Below are positions 36,594 through 45,688 of a stretch of 64,000 bases of DNA, piece after piece. The translations under genes and the position numbers were made by a program. Origin of the DNA: Clostridia bacterium (GTDB lineage: Bacteria; Bacillota; Clostridia; TANB77; CAG-508); contig JAGAIV010000040.1 of assembly GCA_017626365.1 (NCBI GenBank), positions 124,001 through 188,000 on the forward strand, read 5' to 3'. The notes beneath the pieces were generated by a model, which saw nothing but the letters and a program-made list of their open reading frames with translations, ran no database searches and had not been told where the DNA came from. Positions within the stretch are counted from its first letter, which is position 1, and the number at the start of each line of letters is the position of its first letter.

Positions 36594-38072
36594 TTATAAT
36601 ATAATACAAATTAATCCACCACTACCTTCGTTTACAATGCGCTCTAATGTTTCTTGCAGTTTTCCTTGTGCATCTTCTGGCATACGAGAAAGTTTATTTT
36701 GTAATCCTTCATTTACTAATTCATGTAGATTCTTTCCAAAAATATTAGATTCCCAAATCTTTTTAGGGTCAGATTCAAATTCAGAAAGTAAATAATTTAC
36801 TAATTCTTCAGATTGTTTTTCACTTCCTACAATTGGAGATACTTCTGTTTCAATATTGGCTCGTATCATATGTATACTTGGAGCAGTTGCTTTTAATTTT
36901 ACACCAAAACGAGAACCTTGTTTTACCATTTCTGGTTCATCTAAAATAAGTTCATCAATAGAAGGAGTTACAATTCCATAACCTTTTTGTTTTACTTCTT
37001 CTAAAGCATATGCAATTTTATCATATTCTTTTTTAGTAGAAGCAAGAGTAGTAATGGTAGAAAATAAGTCACCTTCGTTGCAAATTTCTACACCAGAAAT
37101 TTCAGTTAATACTTTATAGAAGAGTTCTTCTTTTAATGAGATGGAAATATTAACATTACCAGTACCTAGTAGTATTTCATCTAATGAGGTTTTTTCGATA
37201 ATATCCGTTTGATAAATCTTACTAATGGATTTATCAATTTGTTTTAGCATTTTTACATTACAAAAAGCATCTTTAATTTGAGCGTATAAACTTTGTTTTA
37301 ACCAGTGTTCATCACTTAAGCCGTCAACCCATTTTGGAAAATTAATGTTAATTTGCTCAATTGGAAATTCATATAAAATTCTTGCAAAAATATCATTTAA
37401 ATCATCACTGTTTAGATTAGAACAATCGGTAGGAATTACGCTAGTTTGATATTTATCTTCTAACTTTCTAGCAAGTTCTTTTGTATATTCAGAATAAGGT
37501 TCGCTAGAATTTAAAACAATAATAAATGGTTTATTTAATTCTTTTAATTCTTTAACGACTCGCTCCTCAGCAGAAATATAATCTTCTCTTGGAATATCAG
37601 TGATGCTTCCATCAGTTGTTACTAAAATACCAATAGTAGAATGTTCTTGAATTACTTTTTTAGTTCCAATTTCTGCTGCTTGTTCAAAAGGAATTTCTTC
37701 TTCAGACCAAGGTGTTTTTACCATTCTTGGTGCTTCATCTTCCAAATAACCAATGGCATTATTAACCAAATATCCTACACAATCTACTAATCGAGTTTTT
37801 AATTTTAGATTATCACCAATTGTAATTTCAATTGCTTCATTAGGAACAAATTTTGGCTCGGTAGTCATAATGGTTCTACCACCAGCACTTTGTGGTAATT
37901 CATCTTTAGCACGTTCTTTCTTGTATTCGTTATCAATGTTTGGAATAACTAATAAGTCCATAAATTTTTTAATAAAAGTAGATTTTCCAGTTCTAACAGG
38001 TCCCACCACTCCTATGTAGATGTCTCCATCTGTACGTTTTGCTATATCTTGATATAAGCTTAAATTTTCCAT
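36594..38072 (-). CDS. spoIVA: SpoIVA, spore coat morphogenetic ATPase
   Basis: 492 aa, the normal SpoIVA length. N-terminal GTPase-like domain with Walker A GPVRTGKST (24-32), then QSAGGRTIMTTEPKFVP, a SpoIVA hallmark. The C-terminal assembly domain ends GSGGLICIIL. SpoIVA polymerises on the forespore outer membrane and is the base of the coat. GAGGGGG upstream of ATG. Probably driven by a SigE-type promoter. Confidence 0.96.
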   Translation of the reverse strand: MENLSLYQDIAKRTDGDIYIGVVGPVRTGKSTFIKKFMDLLVIPNIDNEYKKERAKDELPQSAGGRTIMTTEPKFVPNEAIEITIGDNLKLKTRLVDCVGYLVNNAIGYLEDEAPRMVKTPWSEEEIPFEQAAEIGTKKVIQEHSTIGILVTTDGSITDIPREDYISAEERVVKELKELNKPFIIVLNSSEPYSEYTKELARKLEDKYQTSVIPTDCSNLNSDDLNDIFARILYEFPIEQININFPKWVDGLSDEHWLKQSLYAQIKDAFCNVKMLKQIDKSISKIYQTDIIEKTSLDEILLGTGNVNISISLKEELFYKVLTEISGVEICNEGDLFSTITTLASTKKEYDKIAYALEEVKQKGYGIVTPSIDELILDEPEMVKQGSRFGVKLKATAPSIHMIRANIETEVSPIVGSEKQSEELVNYLLSEFESDPKKIWESNIFGKNLHELVNEGLQNKLSRMPEDAQGKLQETLERIVNEGSGGLICIIL

Positions 38073-38119
38073 TTATACTTTACCCCCTCAAAAAATGTTT
38101 GTACAAAATCAACTTTACT

Positions 38120-38149
38120 AATGTATATTTGAGTGAACCCAGATTATTC
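38120..38149 (-). promoter_or_regulatory. Possible SigE-type promoter of spoIVA
   Basis: GAATAAT (38149-38143) and TATACATT (38127-38120) with a 15-base spacer resemble the SigE pattern (ATATT / CATACAAT). spoIVA is SigE-controlled in Bacillus; the match is imperfect. Confidence 0.35.
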
Positions 38150-38209
38150 CTATTTTTTAAAATTTTTTAACCAAAAAACATTCTTAAGAATAAGATATAA
38201 CATAAAAGA

Positions 38210-38238
38210 TTGCATTCTATATTTTTTTGTGATAGAAT
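38210..38238 (+). promoter_or_regulatory. Promoter of glmU
   Basis: TTGCAT (38210-38215), 17-base spacer, TAGAAT (38233-38238) with an extended TG. Predicted transcript start (about 38245) rules out the GTG at 38242 as the glmU start. Confidence 0.7.
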
Positions 38239-38283
38239 GTAGTGCATGATATAAAAGTATCTAGCGAAAGGATAGATGAAATA

Positions 38284-39549
38284 ATGGAGCAAGACGTATT
38301 AGCTATTGTAATGGCAGCAGGTAAAGGCACAAGAATGAAATCGAAAAAATCAAAATTAGTACACAAAATATATGGAAAAGAGATTATAAGAAGAGCAGTA
38401 GAAAATGTAAAAAGGGCAGGAATAAAAGAAGTAATTACTGTTGTTGGATATCAAAAAGAACAAATAGAAGAGGTATTAGCGGATTCAGTAAAATATGCAA
38501 TACAAGAACAACAATTAGGAACAGGGCATGCTGTTATGCAAGCTGCTAAATTACTAGAAGGAAGAAAAGGTAAGGTTTTAGTATTAAATGGAGACCATCC
38601 AATTATGAGACCAGAAACCTTAAAAAATCTTGTAGAAGTATCAAACCAAAGAGGAGAAAGTGCAACTATATTAACGATGGTTCATGATGATATTTTACCA
38701 TATGGAAAAATTATTCATGATAAAGATGGAAGAATTCAGGAAATTATAGAACATAAAGATTGTACAGTTGAACAACAACAATATATAAAAGAAGTAAATC
38801 TTGGTATGTATTGTTTTGATATAGAAGAACTACAAAAAGCATTAAAAGAATTAAGAAATGATAATGCACAAAAAGAATACTATTTAACAGATGTTATAAA
38901 AATAATGTATGATAAAGGATTAAAAACAGGTTCTATTGTCGTATCAGATAATGCAGAAGTATTAGGGGTAAATGATAGAATGGATTTACAAATCCTAACA
39001 AAAGCATTGCAACTTCGTATTAATACAGAACACATGAAAAACGGAGTCACCATAGAAGATATTAATAACACATATATCTACGATGATGTGGAAATTGGAA
39101 TGGATACTGTAATACATCCAAACACAACAATTAAATCAGGAGTTGTAATTGGGGAAGATTGTGAAATTGGACCAAATGCATATATAAGAGAAGGTTGCAG
39201 ATTAGCAGACAAAGTAAAAATAGGAAGCTTCGTGGAAGTGAAAAAAGCAATTATTGGAGAAGGTACAAAAGTACCACATCTTTCTTATATGGGAGACTGT
39301 GAAATTGGTTCAAAAACCAATATAGGTTGTGGAACGATTACTTGTAACTACGATGGATTTAATAAGAGCAAAACCATCATCGGAGATAACTCATTTATTG
39401 GTTCAAACACAAACCTAGTAGCACCAGTAACTTTAGGAAAGAATACTTTTGTAGCAGCAGGTTCAACAATAACAGATGATGTACCAGATGATTCACTTGC
39501 AATTGCAAGACAAAGACAAACGAATAAAGAGGGTTGGAACAAAAAATAA
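38284..39549 (+). CDS. glmU: GlmU, bifunctional UDP-GlcNAc pyrophosphorylase / GlcN-1-P acetyltransferase
   Basis: 421 aa from ATG 38284. N-terminal nucleotidyltransferase with LAIVMAAGKGTRMKS, QLGTGHAV and NGDHP; C-terminal left-handed beta helix with hexapeptide repeats and the conserved acetyltransferase segment around SYMGDCEIGSKTNIGCGT. Slightly shorter than the Bacillus enzyme (456), mostly at the C-terminal end. Makes UDP-GlcNAc for peptidoglycan. Monocistronic, with own promoter and terminator. Confidence 0.93.
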   Translation: MEQDVLAIVMAAGKGTRMKSKKSKLVHKIYGKEIIRRAVENVKRAGIKEVITVVGYQKEQIEEVLADSVKYAIQEQQLGTGHAVMQAAKLLEGRKGKVLVLNGDHPIMRPETLKNLVEVSNQRGESATILTMVHDDILPYGKIIHDKDGRIQEIIEHKDCTVEQQQYIKEVNLGMYCFDIEELQKALKELRNDNAQKEYYLTDVIKIMYDKGLKTGSIVVSDNAEVLGVNDRMDLQILTKALQLRINTEHMKNGVTIEDINNTYIYDDVEIGMDTVIHPNTTIKSGVVIGEDCEIGPNAYIREGCRLADKVKIGSFVEVKKAIIGEGTKVPHLSYMGDCEIGSKTNIGCGTITCNYDGFNKSKTIIGDNSFIGSNTNLVAPVTLGKNTFVAAGSTITDDVPDDSLAIARQRQTNKEGWNKK

Positions 39550-39567
39550 ATAATAGCGAATAATTAA

Positions 39568-39604
39568 AATGCAAGAAAAAGTTTATCTTTTTCTTGCATT
39601 TTTT
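39568..39604. terminator. Bidirectional terminator between glmU and the 39983 gene
   Basis: A 13-14 bp stem (39568-39581 with 39587-39600), 5-base loop, T-tract on the + side and A-tract on the other. Confidence 0.88.
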
Positions 39605-39605
39605 C

Positions 39606-39983
39606 TTATAGTTTGTTGTCACCAGGAATAAAGTAATCAACAACACCATAAACAAGAGCACCAATTATGGCAGCTATCCAAGAAATGGTATATCCTGCAA
39701 CAAAATATTGTGTTACGTATAGAACAACTGCTGAAAGGATGAATCCTACAAATCCTTTACCGAAAGGACTTGCATGTAATCCTGTAAATCTTACAATTAA
39801 ATAATCAATAACAGTAAGAACAACAGCAGCAAGTGCTAAAGCCCATATATTATTTATTGTAAATCCAGGTGTAAAAAATGCAGTAATTGCAAGAACAACA
39901 GCAGCAGCTACAAATCTCCATACGATTTGACCAATTGTGCTAGTTCCATTAGAACTTTGGACATTACTTCTTTCATTATCCAT
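39606..39983 (-). CDS. Four-TM membrane protein of the PF04020 / YvlD-like 'phage holin family'
   Basis: 125 aa from ATG 39983, with AGGAGG upstream. A Ser/Asn-rich N-terminus is followed by four membrane helices; IDYLIVRFTGLHASPFGKG in the middle is typical of the YvlD/PF04020 family. Despite the family name this is not evidence of a prophage; no phage genes are nearby. Bacillus YvlD belongs to a cell-envelope stress operon. Confidence 0.75.
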   Translation of the reverse strand: MDNERSNVQSSNGTSTIGQIVWRFVAAAVVLAITAFFTPGFTINNIWALALAAVVLTVIDYLIVRFTGLHASPFGKGFVGFILSAVVLYVTQYFVAGYTISWIAAIIGALVYGVVDYFIPGDNKL

Positions 39984-40156
39984 TTTAAGAAACCTCCTAT
40001 CTTTAAAAAGATAATTTGTATAATAGAAATTTCTATTATAGGACAAATCTAGCTTCAATACACTTTTTCACTTTTAAAGTTAATCTATAAAAAGAAGCGT
40101 AAAGATTTGTCGACGCGAAAAATTTATGAAATAAATTTTTCTGTGCATTGTTATAT

Positions 40157-40193
40157 TTAAATTAATGGAAAATGTAATTTTACATTAATTTAA
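40157..40193. repeat. Nested inverted repeats in the 39984-40314 intergenic region
   Basis: Eleven-base arms (40157-40167 and 40183-40193) enclose a second palindrome AATGTAA-TT-TTACATT (40171-40186); the two pairings are mutually exclusive. The rest of 39984-40314 is AT-rich without a gene. A clear promoter for the downstream gene was not found. Confidence 0.45.
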
Positions 40194-40314
40194 ATTGCAT
40201 TGTTTATGACTTTATTATGAACAAAAAAAATAAAATTATTCAAAAATGATTTGTATAATTATTTTAAAATGGTAAAGAATAAAATAAAAATTAAATTAAA
40301 AGGATGATTTTATT

Positions 40315-40996
40315 ATGCTAATTACATTTATAAGAGCTATTATTTTATACATAGTTGTTTTGGTTGTTATGCGCCTTATGGGCAAAAGAGAGATTGGACA
40401 ACTTCAACCATTTGAACTTGCTATTTCTATTATGATAGCAGACCTTGCATCTATTCCTATGACAGAAACAGGAATTCCTATTAGCAGGGGAATTATACCA
40501 ATTCTAGGATTACTCGTTATGCATTTACTTATTTCTGTCATTAATTTAAAAAGTGTAAAAGCAAGAGAAATTATTTGTGGAAAACCAACTATTTTGATTT
40601 ACCGAGGAAAAATTGATGAAAAGGCTTTAATCAAAGAAAGATTTACGATTAATGAATTAGAAGAAAGACTAAGAGGGAACAATGTAGTAAATGTAGGAGA
40701 TGTGGAATATGCCATATTAGAAACTTCTCGGAGATATTACCGTTATTCAAAAACCAAACAAGCGAACCACTATTCCAGAAGATTTCAACATTATGCCAGA
40801 TTATGAAGGAATTCCATATGATTTAGTAGTAGATGGGAAAATAATGGAGAAAAACTTACAAAAGATTGGAAGAAATTACACATGGCTTTCAAAAGAGGTT
40901 GAGAAATTTGGAATAAAACCAGAAGAGGCGTTATTAGTCACTTTTGATGGAAAGGGACAAATCTTTTGCCAGAAGAAAGGAGAAAAAGGTGTATAA
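40315..40996 (+). CDS. YetF-like DUF421 membrane protein, recoded at one CGG
   Basis: ATG 40315 after AAAGGATGA. N-terminal three membrane helices with MRLMGKREIGQLQPFELAI, the DUF421 hallmark. In-frame CGG at 40729-40731 (TCT CGG AGA) breaks the frame; without the C the sequence reads LETSGDITVIQKPNKRTT with Gly139, then PEDFNIMPDYEGIPYDLVVDG, the expected YetF C-terminal domain. Rebuilt length 226 aa, family-typical. The stop overlaps the start of the DUF4363 gene, a common partner in spore formers. Confidence 0.88.
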
Positions 40997-41378
40997 AGAA
41001 GTAATAATTAGTATTATCATTGTAATTATGATTTTAGGATTAAATTTTATAACACAAAATTATACTAACAATACGGTATCTCAAATGAAGGAGTATTTAG
41101 ACAATACAAGAGGAGAACTAACAAAAGAAGCACAAGACTATGATATGGCATCTAAAAAAGCAGACGAAACATTAAAAAAGTGGGAAGAGCTAGATGACAA
41201 AATTGCTCTATATGTTGAACATGACGAAATTGAAAAAGTAAAAACAGCAATTACTTCAATGCAAAGTTTTATCGAAATGAAAGATGATTCGCAAGCAGTA
41301 GATAGTATAGATCGATGTAAATATATTTTAGAACACATAGCACAAAAAGAAGAATTTTCAATTGATAATATATTTTAA
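40989..41378 (+). CDS. DUF4363 membrane-anchored protein
   Basis: 129 aa from GTG 40989, overlapping the end of the yetF-like gene by 8 bases; AAGGAG is 8 bases upstream. N-terminal helix (VIISIIIVIMILGLNFI) followed by a helical extracellular region, matching DUF4363. The overlap implies translational coupling with the recoded gene: ribosomes that failed to shift would stop at 40804-40806 and miss this start. Confidence 0.8.
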   Translation: MYKEVIISIIIVIMILGLNFITQNYTNNTVSQMKEYLDNTRGELTKEAQDYDMASKKADETLKKWEELDDKIALYVEHDEIEKVKTAITSMQSFIEMKDDSQAVDSIDRCKYILEHIAQKEEFSIDNIF

Positions 41379-41411
41379 AAGAGATTTTCAAAATAAATGA
41401 AAATCTCTTTT
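41377..41411. terminator. Bidirectional terminator between DUF4363 and dapB
   Basis: A 14-bp perfect stem (41377-41390 with 41398-41411) with A/T runs at its base, between convergent genes. Confidence 0.88.
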
Positions 41412-41424
41412 GGTATGTATAAAA

Positions 41425-42174
41425 TTATTTTACCATATCGTCCATCCCATAATATCCAGGTTTTTGATTTGCAATAAATATGGCTGCTTTTAATGCTCCT
41501 TCTGCAAACACATTTCTTGAATAAGAAGTATGTTTTATTTCAAAAGTTTCATGTTCTCCAAAGAACAAAACACTATGTTCTCCAACAATGTTTCCACCAC
41601 GAATTGAAGAAAAACCAATTTCTTTTGGATTTCTTTTTTCATGAACATCATGACGGTTAAAATTATATTCTAATTTTTCCTCCATTACTTCATTAATAGC
41701 ATCAGCAAGTAAAATAGCTGTACCACTTGGCGCATCTACTTTTCTGTTATGATGTGTTTCTACAATTTCAATATCGGTTCCTCTTAATTTTAAGGCAACT
41801 TCTGCTACAATTTTTTTCATTAAATTGATATCAAAAGACATGTTAGAAGATTGAAAGATAGGAATTAAAGTAGAAGTTACTTTGATTTCTTCTAGTTGTT
41901 CTTTTGTAAAACCAGTAGTAGCAATTACAACTGGTATATTTTCTTTTACAGCATAATTTAAAATGTTAAATGTTGCAGCAGGTATACTAAAATCTATGAT
42001 TACATCTGGCTTTTCCTTTATATCATAAATATTGGTATAAACAGGAAAAGTGTTTTTTCCTTCATCACTAATATCAAATCCACTACTTAATAATAATTCA
42101 GGGAAACGATCTATTTCATTTACTAAAACTTGTCCCATTCTACCATTGCATCCATTAATTAAAACTTTTATCAT
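41425..42174 (-). CDS. dapB: 4-hydroxy-tetrahydrodipicolinate reductase
   Basis: 249 aa. Nucleotide-binding NGCNGRMG (8-15), the catalytic ETHHNRKVDAPSGTA region (about 138-152), and a C-terminal HTSYSRNVFAEGALKAA motif. Reduces HTPA to tetrahydrodipicolinate in the lysine/meso-DAP pathway, which in spore formers also feeds dipicolinate. Separated from dapA by an HD-domain gene. ATG with AAAGGATGA upstream. Confidence 0.95.
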   Translation of the reverse strand: MIKVLINGCNGRMGQVLVNEIDRFPELLLSSGFDISDEGKNTFPVYTNIYDIKEKPDVIIDFSIPAATFNILNYAVKENIPVVIATTGFTKEQLEEIKVTSTLIPIFQSSNMSFDINLMKKIVAEVALKLRGTDIEIVETHHNRKVDAPSGTAILLADAINEVMEEKLEYNFNRHDVHEKRNPKEIGFSSIRGGNIVGEHSVLFFGEHETFEIKHTSYSRNVFAEGALKAAIFIANQKPGYYGMDDMVK

Positions 42175-42206
42175 CTTATTTCATCCTTTCTCTATATAGC
42201 AAATGA

Positions 42207-42257
42207 AAGGGCGTCATTCGGTATTTTTTATGGGTATTCCTAACCGATGAAGCCCTT
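42207..42257. promoter_or_regulatory. Imperfect hairpin between the HD gene and dapB
   Basis: AAGGGC/GCCCTT, TCAT/ATGA and CGGT/ACCG pair across a T-rich loop (42207-42222 with 42243-42257). No clean T-tract in the minus direction. Could set relative expression of dapB. Confidence 0.45.
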
Positions 42258-42262
42258 ACGAT

Positions 42263-42802
42263 TTATCTTAAAATTATAAACATACTTAAAAATACATATG
42301 CATAACGGTATAATTTTTGTAAACTATTTTTTGATTTATATGCTTTTATAGATTCTTGTAAAGCACAATATTTATCAACAAATGTGATAACATAACTTTC
42401 TGCATATTTTGGAAATTTAATTGTTACTGGCCACATATGTTTTAAAATAATATCGGTTTCTTTTTCATTTAAATCAAAAATTTTAGAAGCATTCTCAAAT
42501 GCTGATTTTGGATGAGTAAAGGCATGAAGACCTTTTCTATCATCTTGTCTTTTTCTCCAATCATATAAAAATAAGTCATGAAGCATACCAGCACGAGCGG
42601 CTGAAATATAGTCTAAATGATATTTTTTACAAATTAAATAACTATAATAAGCAACATTTTTACAATGTTCAAAACAAGATGTATCATAATGTTGTCTATA
42701 ATTTTTCATTTCCTGTACAGTTTCATTCGAAACTAAATCTTTTATAATCAAATCGAATTCTTCTTGAAACGATTCTTCATTTTCTTCTTCTAGTAATAAC
42801 AT
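42263..42802 (-). CDS. HD-domain phosphohydrolase-like protein
   Basis: 179 aa. HD signature H...HD: the CFEHCKNVAYYSYLICKKY helix then AARAGMLHDLFLYDW, followed by HAFTHPKSAFENA and ILKHMWPV. Such single HD domains are nucleotide phosphohydrolases or phosphodiesterases; the substrate is unknown. Sits between dapA and dapB in the same orientation, so probably cotranscribed. Confidence 0.82.
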   Translation of the reverse strand: MLLLEEENEESFQEEFDLIIKDLVSNETVQEMKNYRQHYDTSCFEHCKNVAYYSYLICKKYHLDYISAARAGMLHDLFLYDWRKRQDDRKGLHAFTHPKSAFENASKIFDLNEKETDIILKHMWPVTIKFPKYAESYVITFVDKYCALQESIKAYKSKNSLQKLYRYAYVFLSMFIILR

Positions 42803-42907
42803 AAATAAAAACTCAACCCCTATAAATCTTATGTATTTACTTTTCTATTATAGCACATAAAATACAACCTGTGTTAATTTTAAGAAAAAAATAATAAAAA
42901 TGTTACC

Positions 42908-43792
42908 TTATAATAAACCATATTTTTTCATTTCATTTTCCAAAGCAATTTTATTAGCATCGGATAAAGGTGTTAAAGGTAACCTTGGAGTTCCAAAATT
43001 GTATCCCAACATATTTAAAGCGGCTTTAACGGGAATAGGGTTTACTTCACAAAATAAAGCATTGATTAATCCAATCGATTCTAATTGAACTTTTTTAGCA
43101 TCTTCAAAATTTCCACTCAAATAATCATGAACCATCTTAGATGTTTTTTTAGGTGCAACATTAGAAAGAACAGAAATAACTCCTTTTCCACCAAGAGAAA
43201 GAATTGGTAATGTTTGATCATCGTTTCCACTATAAATTGTTAATTCATCTCCACAAAGAGAAGCAATTTCCGCAATTTGTGATAAATTTCCACTAGCCTC
43301 TTTAATTGCTACGATATTTGAAATTTTTGAAAGTTCTAAGCAAGTTTTAGGTAATATATTAACCCCAGTTCTACTTGGAACACTGTACATAATAATAGGT
43401 AAATTTGTGCTAGATGCAATTGCTTTGTAATGTTCGATAAGACCTGATTGGGTAGCCTTATTATAAAAAGGAGTAACAACCAATGCACCATCTGCACCAA
43501 TACTTTCTGCATATTTCGTAAGTTCAATAGCAGTAGCAGTACAGTTACTACCAGTTCCAATAATAACAGGAACACGACTATTAACTTTTTTTACAGCAAA
43601 CGAAAAGGTTTCTTTTCTTTCTGTATTAGTCATGGTAGCAGATTCTCCAGTTGTTCCACAAACGACCAAAGCATCAATACCTTGCTCTATTTGAAAATCA
43701 ATTAATTTACCGAATTCTTCATAATTAACACCTGATTCGGTGAAAGGTGTTGCGATTGCGGTAGCGCAACCTTCAAATAAAATTTTTTTCAT
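42908..43792 (-). CDS. dapA: 4-hydroxy-tetrahydrodipicolinate synthase
   Basis: 294 aa TIM-barrel aldolase. CGTTGESATM (45-54), Tyr136 in YSVPSRTG, and Schiff-base Lys164 in IVAIKEASGN. Condenses pyruvate and aspartate semialdehyde, the first lysine/DAP step. The ATG has AGGAG about 10 bases upstream. No in-frame CGG. Confidence 0.95.
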   Translation of the reverse strand: MKKILFEGCATAIATPFTESGVNYEEFGKLIDFQIEQGIDALVVCGTTGESATMTNTERKETFSFAVKKVNSRVPVIIGTGSNCTATAIELTKYAESIGADGALVVTPFYNKATQSGLIEHYKAIASSTNLPIIMYSVPSRTGVNILPKTCLELSKISNIVAIKEASGNLSQIAEIASLCGDELTIYSGNDDQTLPILSLGGKGVISVLSNVAPKKTSKMVHDYLSGNFEDAKKVQLESIGLINALFCEVNPIPVKAALNMLGYNFGTPRLPLTPLSDANKIALENEMKKYGLL

Positions 43793-43857
43793 TTTTTTAC
43801 ACGCTCCTAAAAGCTAATGTATTGCAAGATATATAATTATATATTTTGACTTCCTAC

Positions 43858-43886
43858 ATTATATGTTAAGAAATAAAAAAATGGAA
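43858..43886 (-). promoter_or_regulatory. Candidate promoter of the dapA operon
   Basis: TTCCAT (43886-43881), 17-base spacer, TATAAT (43863-43858). Confidence 0.4.
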
Positions 43887-43923
43887 GATATTTTGAAAAA
43901 ATACCAATACTTTTACTAAAAAG

Positions 43924-43952
43924 TTGACATGAAATATTTGTTAATATAAAAT
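43924..43952 (+). promoter_or_regulatory. Promoter of the prepilin-like gene pair
   Basis: TTGACA (43924-43929), 17-base spacer, TAAAAT (43947-43952). Confidence 0.72.
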
Positions 43953-43992
43953 AGAAATATAAAATTAAGGAGATTCAAAACAAAGGAGAAAA

Positions 43993-45657
43993 ATGAAAGA
44001 AAAACAAAAAAATAGAGGAATTACATTAATTGCATTAGTGATTACGATTATTGTATTATTAATACTATCAGGAATATCTATATTAGCGTTAACAGGAGAG
44101 AACGGGTTAATTATTAAATCAATTGAAGCAAAACAAAAAAATGATGAAAAAAGTGCAGCAGAAACTGTAATATTAGCTATGAATAATTATAAAGTACAAA
44201 AATATAGCAACAATAGTATCAAGTTTGAAGATTCAATAAAGAACGAACTTAAAATAGATGAAATGATAGAAAATGAAGATAGTACATATACTTTTGAATA
44301 CAAAAATTATTTATTTACAGTAACAGAAGATGAAATAATAAGTCAAACAAAAGGTAAAGAAACTTCAGATAAAAAATATGCTATAAAAATAAACTATGTA
44401 GATATAGATGGAAATGAAATATATGAATCACACATAGAAGAAGGAATATATGGAACTAAATATGAAGTAGAAAATCCTGAAATAGACAATTATATTACAA
44501 TACATAAAACCGTGTCAGGAGAGATTCAGAAAAACCAGACTATAAATGTTATTTATGAAGAAATGGAAAAATTAGTTTTGTATGAAAATGGAACAGGCTT
44601 AATAAAAGAGCAAGAACCATATACAAGCAATATGAGTTATACATTTGAAGATGGATTTTTACTATTAAAATCCCCATATGGAAGCGATGGTTACATAGCT
44701 TTAACTCAAAAAATTGATTTTAGCCAATATACAAAAATGGTAATTGATGGAGTAAGGTTAAATTCAAACTATACAGATTATACACATTTATACCAAGTGA
44801 TTTTATCAGATTATAAGTCGATGAATAATGAATTAAAAAAAGAATTATTTTATGTAGAATATAATACTCCTTTTTTACATACTACGGATATATCAGAGAT
44901 TGTGGATGAAGGATATGCTAGTATTAGATTTCCATGCGGTGATATAAGAATAAGTTCATGGATCTTGACAAATAATCTTGCACCTGCATATAAGACATAC
45001 AAAGAAATAGAAAATATAGAGAATATAACAATTCAAAATGCACTAACTGTCCAAAAAATATTAGAAAACTATAATTTATTAACAGAAAAAGAAAAACAAT
45101 TAGTTACAAATTATAATGATCTTATTAGTAAAGTTGTTACATATAATGAGAGTCTAGAAAATGATGAAACAAATTTCATTATGCCAATTTTAACAGGAAA
45201 TAAGTGTAAAATAGAAGAATGTGAATATAAAGTAACTTCAAGTTCAGACATAGATGCTATAAGAATAGCCTTTAGAGCGTTTGATGGAAGCACTGATTCA
45301 GTTTCAGGATGTTGGCATTCGTCTGCTTCAACACCACAATGGCTACAAATAGAATTTCCATCTAAAGTTAAAATTAGTAAATTTACAATTCAAAATAGAG
45401 ATGCTAATACTAGTGCAAATGAAGGATACACGTTAAAAGCATTTATTCTACAAGGCTCAAATGATGGAAGTACGTGGACAGATTTAGGGGAATACACAAA
45501 TGGAAAAGGTTCATTATTATCAACAAACTTTGAAGTTGAAAATCCGGCGTCATATAGATATTATAGGTGGTATGCAACATCATCATACAGTAGCTATATA
45601 ACAATTGGAGAAATTACAATAAATGAAGCTACCATTCGAGTAAGAATAGATTATTAA
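43993..45657 (+). CDS. Prepilin-like surface protein with MucBP-like and discoidin (F5/8C) domains
   Basis: 554 aa. Residues 1-8 are basic, then RGITLIALVITIIVLLILSG, a type IV prepilin-like signal with cleavage expected after Gly, but Ala replaces the usual Glu at mature position 5. A helical spine (to about 100) is followed by a MucBP-like repeat (about 130-190), a carbohydrate-module-like region, and a C-terminal discoidin/F5/8C fold (about 400-550). Together these suggest a pseudopilin-anchored adhesin for glycans. ATG follows AAAGGAG. Same N-terminus as the next gene. Confidence 0.75.
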   Translation: MKEKQKNRGITLIALVITIIVLLILSGISILALTGENGLIIKSIEAKQKNDEKSAAETVILAMNNYKVQKYSNNSIKFEDSIKNELKIDEMIENEDSTYTFEYKNYLFTVTEDEIISQTKGKETSDKKYAIKINYVDIDGNEIYESHIEEGIYGTKYEVENPEIDNYITIHKTVSGEIQKNQTINVIYEEMEKLVLYENGTGLIKEQEPYTSNMSYTFEDGFLLLKSPYGSDGYIALTQKIDFSQYTKMVIDGVRLNSNYTDYTHLYQVILSDYKSMNNELKKELFYVEYNTPFLHTTDISEIVDEGYASIRFPCGDIRISSWILTNNLAPAYKTYKEIENIENITIQNALTVQKILENYNLLTEKEKQLVTNYNDLISKVVTYNESLENDETNFIMPILTGNKCKIEECEYKVTSSSDIDAIRIAFRAFDGSTDSVSGCWHSSASTPQWLQIEFPSKVKISKFTIQNRDANTSANEGYTLKAFILQGSNDGSTWTDLGEYTNGKGSLLSTNFEVENPASYRYYRWYATSSYSSYITIGEITINEATIRVRIDY

Positions 45658-45688
45658 TAAATAAATTTAAGTAACTAAGGAGGAAACA

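Noticed and set aside
39606..39983. Prophage remnant, because of the holin-family name
   Set aside because: The PF04020/YvlD family is a chromosomal membrane protein family and no phage genes surround it.
43793..43857. Lysine riboswitch before dapA
   Set aside because: The leader is about 60 bases, far too short for the lysine riboswitch fold.
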